Shown: piece after piece, positions 58,501 through 64,000 of the stretch
How the letters are laid out: each line of letters opens with the position of its first letter
Numbering within the stretch: the first letter of the stretch is position 1
NCBI GenBank assembly: GCA_037349105.1
Contig: JAYJMM010000092.1
Span: 1,116,001 to 1,180,000, forward strand
Length of the DNA: 64,000 nt
Direction of reading: 5' to 3'
From: Limnomonas spitsbergensis
Taxonomy: Eukaryota; Chlorophyta; Chlorophyceae; Chlamydomonadales
Notes under the pieces: generated by a model
Database searches by the model: none
What the model was told of the DNA's origin: nothing
What the model saw: only the letters and a program-made list of their open reading frames with translations
Translations under genes and position numbers: made by a program

Positions 58501-61500
58501 GTTCTATTAGCGCACACATGGTTTTCAGGGTTAAAAGTAAAGGGTTTGGGGCTAGGTCTCCTCACCTTGCACCATAAAGTCTCCGAACATGAGCCCCCTC
58601 AGGGCATTGATGAGCGTCTCTGGGTCGGTGGAGTCCGTCCCCAACACGCGCGAGAGCTTCTCCTTGAAATGCTTCTCGTTCAGCTCCGCAACCTGCTTGC
58701 CCACCCACACGCGATCCTCATCCGTCACCAGCCTGCGTGGGGTGAGGAGAGGGGAGAATGGATGGAATGAGTGAGAAGGGGTGGAATGAGTGAGAATGGA
58801 TGCAATCAGTGAGGAGGGGTGGAATGAGTGAGAAGGGGTGGAATGAGTGAGTGCGTGGAGGAACGGATGGACCTGTGGCACCTGCCATATGAGGAGGGTC
58901 AAGGGTTTAGGGCTTAGGTGAAGGCCACATTTAACTCTGCCCTAGTTTAGGGTTTGAGGTGCATGGTTTGGAGACACGCAGCGCCATGTGGGTCATTAGC
59001 CACTGCATATGCCCTCGTCAGGGTTCAGGGCATGCCGCACGAATGACGTAGTCAGAGTTCAAGGTTTAGGGTTCAGGGTCTGGGGGTTCAGGGTCTCGGT
59101 CGTCTCACCTGTCATTGAGGGCGCGCATCACCTCATGTACACCATGGCCAGGGTCAAGGGTCTAGGTTGTCTCACCTGTCATAAAAGACGCGCATCACCT
59201 CATATACACCATGGCCAGGTTCAAGGGTCTAGGTTGTCTCACCTGTCATAGAAGACGCGGAGCACCTCATGTACACCATGGCCAGGGTCAAGGGTCTAGG
59301 TTGTCTCACCTGTCATAAAAGACGCGGAGCACCTCATGTACACCATGGCCAGGGTCAAGGGTCTAGGTTGTCTCACCTGTCATAGAAGACGCGCATCACC
59401 TCATGTACACCATGGCCAGGGTCAAGGGTCTAGGTTGTCTCACCTGTCATAGAAGACGCGGAGCACCTCATGTACACCATGGCCAGGGTCAAGGGTCTAG
59501 GTTGTCTCACCTGTCATAGAAGACGGGGAGCACCTCATGTACACCATGGCCAGGGTCAAGGGTCTAGGTTGTCTCACCTGTCATAGAAGACGCGGAGCAC
59601 CTCATGTACACCATGGCCAGGGTCAAGGCTCTAGGTTGTCTCACCTGTCATAGAAAACGCGAAGCACCTCATGTACACCATGGCCAGGGTCAAGGGTCTA
59701 GGTTGTCTCACCTGTCATAGAAGACGCGGAGCACCTCATGCGTCCACAGCCGCACCATGGTCAGGCTCTCCTCAACCGTGCCAGCAGCCTTGGTAATTCC
59801 CTTTAAGGCAGAAGATGTGGAGAGGGGGGTGAAGGGGGTCAAGGGGGGGGGTAGGGGAGAGTGTGGAAAAGTGTGATGGTAGGGAGGGGGGGCTGTGGTC
59901 AGGGTCTCCTTAACAGTGCCGGCAGCCTTGGTGATCCCATTTAAGGCAGAAGATGTGGAGGGGGGGGGGGAAGGGGGTCAAGGGGGGTAGGGGAGAGTGT
60001 GGAAAAGTGTGATGGTAGGGGGGGGGGGCTGTGGTCAGGCTCTCCTCAACAGTGCCGGCAGCCTTGGTGATCCCATTTAAGGCAGAAGATGTGGAGGGGG
60101 GGGGTGAAGGGGGTCAAGGGGGGTAGGGGAGAGTGTGGAAAAGTGTGATGGTAGGGGGGGGGGCCTGTGGTCAGGCTCTCCTCAACAGTGCCGGCAGCCT
60201 TGGTGATCCCATTTAAGGCAGAAGATGTGGAGGGGGGACGGAGCAGGGGTGAAGGGGGGGCATAACTCGTTTGCTACTCATATTCACACGTATACTTTGC
60301 ATGATCACTATGTTATCACTCTACTATCACTCTTACACCCACCAGCCTCACCTGGAAACCATCAACATTAACCATAAATACCAGTGTACGCCGTCTGACA
60401 TCATTCTTTTCATACTGACTTGTTTACATTCTTTGCATGCTCACTCTATTATTACTCTTACATCCACCAGCCTCACCTGGAAGACCTTGGAGACGTCTCT
60501 GAGGTTGAACGTGTAGTGGCTCTTGGTGGGTGTGGGCAGGAGCTCCCGCTGGGCGCTGGCGTAGACCTCGAGGGTGGCGGCCACCAGGGCCTTGGACTGC
60601 TTGGTGATGTTTGGTTGGTAGCTGTACTTCTTCAACCACCAGTCCATCAGAGTGGAGAAGATGACGCTGATGGAGATAATAGAAAGACGTAAGCAAGTTT
60701 GTGTGTGTGTGGGGGGGGGGCGAATTAGTGTGGAGAGGATGATTCTGAAAACAGGTTGGTAGGTGGGGGGTAGGTGGGGGGTAGGTGGGGGTGATTACTG
60801 TGTTCCTGCAGCCTCCAGTCCATCAGAGTGGAGAAGATGACACTGAAGAACAAAATATAAAGTGTGGGAGTAGGTGTGGGGGTAGGTGTGACTGGTAGCT
60901 GTAATTCTTCAGCCACCAGTCCCTCAGAGTGGAGAACACTGAAGAGCAAAATAGAAAGAGGGTGGCAAGTATGTGGTGGTGGGGGGGGAGGGGGGTATAA
61001 TAATGGCAAAGGTGTGGCTGATAGCTGTGCATCTTCAGCCACCAATCCATCAGAGTGGAGATGATGATACTGAAAGTATAATAATGAAGGGGTGGGGCCT
61101 ATACCCCCCCCTCCCCTCCCATCCTCTCCCCACACTCCACTCCCACTCACATGAGGCTCTCGTTGTCAAACTGAGTGACGGACACACAACCCTCAAGTGG
61201 TGGAGGCAACGGTTTGTGGCGCCATTCCACCCACACCCGCTCATATGCTTTTTCCTCATATGCTCACAACATCTACCCACAGCTACCCCTCCCCCTCCTT
61301 CCCCACTCCACCATCCTTGTCCCTACGCTCCCGCTCACGTGAGGTTCTCGTTGTCAAACTGAGTGACGGACACAACGCTGAAGTGGCAGAGGTAACGATT
61401 AGTGACGCCATTACTCCCACTCCCGCTTCCTGCCTTACTTCCCCCCCCCCCTCTCTCCCTTGTCCCCCCCTGAGCAGCCCTCCTACTCCCTGATCTCCTT

Positions 61501-64000
61501 TTCTTGCTTTGTCTCCTATGCCCCACCCTTATCCTTAACCCCAATCAAGCTCCGCTCACGTGAGGTTCTCGTTGTCGAACTGAGTGACGGACACAACGCT
61601 GAAGTGGCGGAGGTAACGGTTGGTGACGCCATGCCTCCCACTCCCGCTTCCTGCCCTACTCCCCCCCCTCTCTCCCTTGTCCCCACTCAAGGCGCGCTCC
61701 CACTCCCTGGCCATGTCTGTGATGTCCCCAACTTAAGCAGTATCCCCAATTAAGCTCTGCTCCCACTTACGTGAGGTTCTCGTTATCAAACTGTGTGACG
61801 GACACAACGCTGAAGTGGCGGAGGTAACGGTTGGTGACGCCATTCCTCCCGCCGCCGGGCGGCCCCATCGCCGCCACAAACTGAAGGTCCGCCAACTTAC
61901 GGAACATAAGCTCCTTGCGGTCATACCTGTGCAGTCAGGGGTGTGAAAGGTGCAAATGGTATGAAGGTCTCCCTATGCATTTTTGAATCTGAAAAAACAA
62001 AAAGAATTCACTGGGCAGCACTCACGATCATCCTCTGCGGTCCTTGATCTGCCGTAACAAACATGCAGAATAAAATTAATTTCATCACAGAGGCTGGCTC
62101 ATTCGTTGAAGAACGGGCAGCTTTTACCTTAGGCTGCGGTTACCCATAAAGTGCAATATCCGGCTTGTTCAACGAATCATTCTTAAATAATTCCTAAGGC
62201 TTATAATTACGTATAGAAGTTTGGGCAGCTCTTGCTCTTACCATCCGCTGTGGTCCATGAACTGCCGGAGCAGTTCGATCGGCGGCTGAGCGCCGTACTC
62301 CTCCACCTGCACACATTCAGGGAACGTACGTCTTGTGAGCATTGCACAGTGGCAAGTGCGGTACACACGGCTTTTGTGAGTGTTGCACGATAACGAGTGC
62401 GGTACGTGCGCATTGTATGAATGATGTACAATCCTGACAGCGGTACATAGGAGTATCGTGAGTGTTGAACAATTTCTTCAGAATGAAGAAGGGGAAAAAA
62501 TGATCTCAGGCCGGTCTTCCCACTCCCCGGATCCACACTCCGGTCACTCCCCCCATCGGATCCGCTCAGATCCGCTCAGATCTGCACAACGCTCACCTAA
62601 GGCATGGTGAGGTTCATCGACGAAGATGACCATCTTCATGCCCTGTGGCGAGCTATCCCTACCCGGATCCATTTCTCCCCATTAGATCTGCTCAGATCCA
62701 ATCAGATCTGTACAACGCTCACCTGGGGCATGTTGAGGTCATCGACAAAGATGACCATCTTCTTGCCCTGTGGTGGGCCGTACACGCCCCTGCGCCTCTT
62801 GTCCAGCTTGCCATCCACGATATCCTGCAAGCGGAACATGCGTTCAAATCCAAATCAAACAGCAAACTTCATAAAAGCTTATTGGAAATAAACATGCATG
62901 CTCCCTGTTTTTAAGTACTCATGCCCCCCCCCCCTCACATACAAACAGGGACAGACCCTGCTTCCACACCTCCCCTTCCACACTTCCCACCTGCGTCATG
63001 TTGGCCGACGTCTGCGCGCTGAAGTTGAGGAACAAGCTGGTGTAGGCGGGCGGCAGCCCCTCCTGGAGATGCTTCTTGACGTACACCGTCTTCCCAGTCC
63101 CCGTGGGGCCGACAAACATGCAGTGCATGCCGTGCTGTACAAAGGCGTCCAGGAGGTACGTGTACCGCACCTGCGAGGCAGTACACGAAATGGGACATGA
63201 TCATTTCATCATTTGTAATCAAGGTCGTCAAGGGAGTGCAGAAGCATGCCTTCAGGGCCATAAAACTGGCAAATGGCAATGGTGTGGGTGGGCATGTGGG
63301 CAGGGTGGAGCAGGGTTGACAATCATGCAGTACATGCCATGCTGTACAGAGGCGTCTAGGAGGGACGTACAAGCTGTACAGGGGACATTCATTTAGCCAT
63401 GCACCCTGAAGCATAATGCCGCCTGCCAAAGGCACAGTAGGATACTACCAATCCTGACTCATGGGAATCTCAGAACAACGTCGGCACACGAAATAATTAA
63501 TCCAATAAATCCATACCGCAGATTTGATTTGCCTTCCCTCAAATATGAAAGATCAAATTTGTATGCTGCCCTCACGTAGCAAATGATCGACAAAACTCTC
63601 AATTCCTGACAGAAAACTGGCGCCGACAATCGATCATAAGTAAATCCGTGGATCCCTCGACCTCAAACAACATCGATTATGAAGGAAGGCAGAGCGAATG
63701 TACAGCACCCGAGGCAAGGAAATTCAAATTTGTATACAGCATAGCTACGGCGGAAACAGCGGGAGACCATTAGCAAAACTAAAACTAAATATAACAAAAT
63801 CGTTCGTTTCCTCCCGGTCGCACCGTGTCCATTGTGGGCACGATGATCGTCGAGTACTCCGCGTCAGGGTTTAGGGTTTAGGGTGTGGGGTTAAGGCGGG
63901 GCGCACCGTGTCCATTGTGGGCACGATGATTGTCGAGTACTCCGCGTCGGGGTCCAGCGCCTTGGACTCCAGCGTGTCCATCCAGGGCACCCACTTGCTG
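30833..64000 (-). CDS. Axonemal dynein heavy chain, AAA3 to C-terminus (5' partial, 45 exons)
   Basis: Exons in coding order: 64000-63907, 63170-62991, 62824-62723, 62306-62242, 61926-61771, 60666-60477, 59800-59712, 58732-58566, 57836-57715, 56146-56006, 55640-55527, 55110-54937, 54663-54557, 54176-54047, 53619-53506, 52850-52696, 52468-52321, 51878-51765, 51214-51114, 50367-50248, 49733-49550, 48712-48628, 47757-47634, 47289-47190, 46667-46563, 46151-45956, 45126-45014, 44727-44611, 43172-43053, 41122-40962, 40292-40167, 39671-39462, 38910-38751, 38096-37920, 37142-36969, 36283-36135, 35865-35778, 35299-35072, 34721-34654, 34395-34263, 33945-33787, 33379-33275, 32860-32681, 32016-31816, 31063-30833. 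All introns are GT-AG and phases agree; 2,091 residues end in TAG. It is the microtubule motor of a flagellar dynein arm. AAA3-to-end length fits single-headed inner-arm chains (DNAH3/7/12 type); subtype is tentative. Confidence 0.95.
32095..32510 (+). repeat. 41-bp intronic minisatellite, about 10 units
   Basis: Unit AACGGGATATATCAGTTAGG TACAGCAAGGATCAGTTAGGT, with a TTTACC variant at every third to fourth unit. It lies in the intron between dynein exons 32860-32681 and 32016-31816. Confidence 0.95.
36790..36968 (+). other. Pyrimidine-rich tract beside a dynein donor
   Basis: CCCCTTCCCC-type runs on the plus strand, hence purine-rich in the pre-mRNA, immediately after the donor of exon 37142-36969. 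Confidence 0.6.
37148..37505 (+). repeat. Diverged repeat of about 60-75 bp (CAACACCTGGC / ACCAGGCG), five to six units
   Basis: Recurring GAGTGCWACACCTGRCAACAAA and ACCAGGCGNTGTAGTT blocks alternate in the intron upstream of exon 37142. Confidence 0.7.
37510..37745 (+). repeat. GATC-rich repeat (AGATCYGATCCAC)
   Basis: Many copies of AGATCTGATCC or close variants in the intron after exon 38096-37920. Related GATC-rich repeats occur at 43,440-43,680 and 62,540-62,715 in other dynein introns. Confidence 0.75.
38407..38750 (-). repeat. Two long copies of the 3' part of dynein exon 38910-38751 with its donor
   Basis: Copies at about 38,410-38,520 and 38,580-38,690 match each other over about 170 bp. 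Each contains the last ~65 exon bases (through VLRLLRPDK) and the donor GTGAGG, with a 20-bp insertion (AGCAGAGGCTTCTGGCTGG) absent from the real exon. Confidence 0.85.
41165..42810 (+). repeat. (GAGAGG)n hexanucleotide array, about 1.65 kb
   Basis: More than 270 GGGAGA units form a pure purine strand. At least five single-base unit-length errors are visible (near 41,846, 42,120, 42,300, 42,347 and 42,634). It lies in the intron between exons 43172-43053 and 41122-40962, ending 43 bp from the latter. In dynein pre-mRNA it is (UCUCCC)n. The long open frames it creates are not genes. Confidence 0.97.
43053..47757 (-). CDS. Dynein heavy chain: AAA5 exons
   Basis: 47757-47634 has [13 protein letters not shown] and [12 protein letters not shown]. 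46667-46563 has [16 protein letters not shown] and [10 protein letters not shown]. 46151-45956 has [13 protein letters not shown] and [10 protein letters not shown]. 45126-45014 has [18 protein letters not shown]. 44727-44611 and 43172-43053 form the AAA5-AAA6 helical link ([18 protein letters not shown]). Confidence 0.93.
43440..43680 (+). repeat. CCAGATCYACCAGATC repeat
   Basis: Irregular units of 9-18 bp in the intron after exon 44727-44611. Confidence 0.75.
43725..44480 (+). repeat. Compound minisatellite CCGCCTTGATCCCCCCC / GGCCTGTTTTGACCCCCTC
   Basis: About 30 short units of the first type interrupted by about 10 of the second, in the intron between exons 44727-44611 and 43172-43053. 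Confidence 0.95.
48000..48330 (+). repeat. Repeat of about 50-60 bp (CCACAATGTGCTTCTCTC + CACACA), six units
   Basis: CACTTCCCTTCCAGACCCAC recurs together with a CA run. Intron between exons 48712-48628 and 47757-47634. Confidence 0.95.
48628..52850 (-). CDS. Dynein heavy chain: stalk coiled coil and microtubule-binding domain exons
   Basis: CC1 is in 52850-52696 ([19 protein letters not shown]) and 52468-52321 (Glu/Ala/Lys-rich). The microtubule-binding region spans 51878-51765 ([20 protein letters not shown]), 51214-51114 ([15 protein letters not shown]) and 50367-50248 ([18 protein letters not shown]). CC2 starts in 49733-49550 ([19 protein letters not shown]) and continues to [14 protein letters not shown] in 48712-48628. 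The long insertion of the DNAH9/11/17 outer-arm type is not evident. Confidence 0.92.
50850..51113 (-). repeat. Donor-edge ladder of dynein exon 51214-51114
   Basis: About seven units of 30-40 bp each contain the exon end (GCCTCAGAGA or GTCTCGGAGA) and the donor GTGAGTGG. They are joined by GATGAGGGTTTA-type sequence, which is telomere-like. Confidence 0.85.
51215..51620 (-). repeat. Acceptor-edge ladder of dynein exon 51214-51114
   Basis: Two long copies (about 51,256-51,305 and 51,335-51,384) and several decayed copies to 51,620 repeat the acceptor and start of the exon, CACAGATCCGCATGAAGGAC, in the upstream intron. Confidence 0.85.
51900..52320 (-). repeat. Donor-edge copies of exon 52468-52321 and GGGGCAGAGGCAG repeats
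   Basis: 52,166-52,227 copies the last 60 bases of the exon ([19 protein letters not shown]) with its donor. Shorter CACCTTGAGCCCACCATGAG units run from 52,045 to 52,150. 51,900-52,025 is a GGCAGAGGCAGGGGCAG repeat. Confidence 0.8.
53265..53505 (+). repeat. CCTCCCTGGC repeat containing copies of a dynein exon end
   Basis: CCTCACCTCGCTCTGCC, the reverse complement of the end of exon 53619-53506 plus its donor, occurs at about 53,324 and 53,368 besides the real site at 53,500. It is embedded in CTCCCTGGCCTCC units. Confidence 0.85.
53506..56146 (-). CDS. Dynein heavy chain: AAA4 exons
   Basis: Exon 56146-56006 starts [13 protein letters not shown] and carries the AAA4 Walker [10 protein letters not shown]. 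Exon 55640-55527 has IVFLFADTQ (Walker B region). Later exons have [40 protein letters not shown] and [13 protein letters not shown], all canonical for the AAA4 domain and its exit to the stalk. AAA4 is a regulatory nucleotide site in axonemal and cytoplasmic dyneins. Confidence 0.93.
53775..53940. repeat. AT-rich repeat (ATATAGCATA), self-complementary
   Basis: TATAGCATAATATAGC units and TTATGCTATATAATATAGCA palindromes could fold into hairpins. Intron after exon 54176-54047. Confidence 0.85.
56391..56540 (+). repeat. 12-bp minisatellite (AAAGGCGGAGAGG), about 12 units
   Basis: Perfect units except the edges, in the intron upstream of exon 56146-56006. Confidence 0.95.
56573..56836 (+). mobile_element. 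Dispersed element copy (ends CATGTCAGCTACAC ... CATCCGCCTCGGTACC)
   Basis: The left part matches the inverted copy at 8428-8565 and the right part matches 7240-7345. It has no coding capacity and lies in a dynein intron between the AAA4 exon at 56146 and the 20-copy donor ladder. It is non-autonomous; the superfamily is not identifiable from this sequence. Confidence 0.6.
56847..57714 (-). repeat. Donor-edge ladder of dynein exon 57836-57715, about 20 extra copies
   Basis: 41-bp units (some 50 bp) each contain the last ~36 exon bases (AAGCCCATGCACC...CTCGTGCTCCTCCAG) and GTAAG. The donor lies at 57,714 in the real exon and recurs at 57,661, 57,620, 57,570 and so on down to 56,896, with a decayed copy at 56,848. 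Confidence 0.95.
57715..61926 (-). CDS. Dynein heavy chain: AAA3 C-terminal part and AAA3-AAA4 linker exons
   Basis: Exon 61926-61771 has [11 protein letters not shown] and [14 protein letters not shown], the AAA3 arginine-finger/sensor region. 60666-60477 has [13 protein letters not shown], 59800-59712 has [16 protein letters not shown] and 58732-58566 has RGLMFGDFM. Exon 57836-57715 ends in KPMHLVLFQ, just before AAA4. Every one of these exons has duplicated edges in its flanking introns. Confidence 0.93.
58080..58565 (-). repeat. Donor-edge ladder of dynein exon 58732-58566, four to five copies
   Basis: Diverged units of about 95 bp at about 58,090, 58,165, 58,257, 58,365 and 58,460 each contain the reverse complement of the exon end (GGGGCTCATG-TCNNRGACTTCAT) and its donor. 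Telomere-like GGGTTTAGGG separates them. Confidence 0.85.
59100..59711 (-). repeat. Donor-edge ladder of dynein exon 59800-59712, nine extra copies
   Basis: 67-bp units with the exon end (CATGAGGTGCTCCGCGTCTT CTATGACAG) plus GTGAGACAACC. Donors recur every 67 bp from 59,710 down to 59,106. The most distant copies are the most diverged. Confidence 0.95.
59801..60240 (-). repeat. Acceptor-edge copies of dynein exon 59800-59712, three units
   Basis: Units of about 140 bp at about 59,890-59,960, 60,030-60,095 and 60,170-60,235 repeat CATCTTCTGCCTTAAATGGG ATCACCAAGGCTGC..., that is the acceptor region plus the first ~60 exon bases. The AAAG acceptor has become AAAT in the copies. Confidence 0.9.
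60780..61770 (-). repeat. Three donor-edge and three acceptor-edge exon copies in one dynein intron
   Basis: Copies of the 3' half of exon 61926-61771 ([18 protein letters not shown]) with donor: about 61,556-61,640, 61,336-61,412 and 61,149-61,226. Copies of the 5' part of exon 60666-60477 ([11 protein letters not shown]) with acceptor side: about 61,022-61,073, 60,895-60,940 and 60,803-60,850. Order and polarity follow the real exons. Confidence 0.9.
62242..64000 (-). CDS. Dynein heavy chain: AAA3 P-loop and Walker B exons
   Basis: The first exon carries IIVPTMDT, the conserved lead into AAA3. The next (63170-62991) has the Walker A GPTGTGKT and [10 protein letters not shown]. Exon 62824-62723 has [13 protein letters not shown] and the Walker B strand [11 protein letters not shown]. 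Exon 62306-62242 carries [13 protein letters not shown]. These are the standard AAA3 landmarks, and AAA3 nucleotide state gates the AAA1 motor cycle. Both Walker motifs look intact. Decayed edge copies lie at 63821-63866, 63316-63370, 62596-62650 and 62024-62055. Confidence 0.93.

Noticed and set aside
61145..61640. Three additional dynein exons encoding [26 protein letters not shown] peptides
   Set aside because: They lack acceptors and repeat the end of exon 61926-61771; the model without them keeps a single continuous frame of expected length.

Overview
This window is nuclear DNA from a flagellated eukaryote, most likely a green alga. The evidence is: dense GT-AG introns, GC-rich exons inside low-complexity introns, an axonemal dynein heavy chain, and interspersed TTTAGGG/CCCTAAA-type telomere-like motifs. 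A prasinophyte such as Cymbomonas would fit, but I cannot verify the species from sequence alone. No bacterial operon, CRISPR array or rRNA was seen.

Layout. (1) 1-2192, plus strand: 3' part of a RING-finger protein with an N-terminal decapeptide repeat array; its single intron is mostly a 28-bp minisatellite. (2) 2200-6250: minisatellites, a foldback element, dispersed repeats and gene debris. (3) About 6.0-9.06 kb, minus strand: a probable single-pass membrane protein (three phase-consistent exons) whose transmembrane segment is put out of frame by an 11-bp tandem repeat. (4) 9.9-13.3 kb: Ser-rich open sequence with frame breaks, a four-copy 200-bp-class repeat and an isolated open frame. 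(5) 15.1-22.6 kb, plus strand: a partly resolved multi-exon gene with a perfect EF-hand loop formed across a splice junction. (6) 23.19-25.42 kb, plus strand: a two-exon Ser/Pro/Gly-rich protein, either a separate gene or the 3' end of the previous one. (7) 25.4-30.7 kb: three minisatellites, foldback elements, a small AT-richer open frame and one candidate minus-strand exon. (8) 30,833-64,000, minus strand: 45 exons (6,277 nt in window, 2,091 residues) of an axonemal dynein heavy chain, from just before AAA3 to the stop codon. All 45 exons join in one continuous reading frame.

The most unusual feature is in how the introns are built. Around most exons, copies of the exon edge together with its splice site are found in the adjoining intron. 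Copies of the donor edge lie downstream of the exon and copies of the acceptor edge lie upstream. They range from one decayed copy to ladders of about 10-20 near-identical units. The same pattern appears in the EF-hand gene (14-copy donor ladder), and the stop-codon edge of the Ser-rich gene is amplified into its 3' flank. Of 44 dynein acceptors, 17 lead into an exon that itself starts with GT. Together this suggests introns that arise and grow by recurrent tandem duplication anchored on splice sites.
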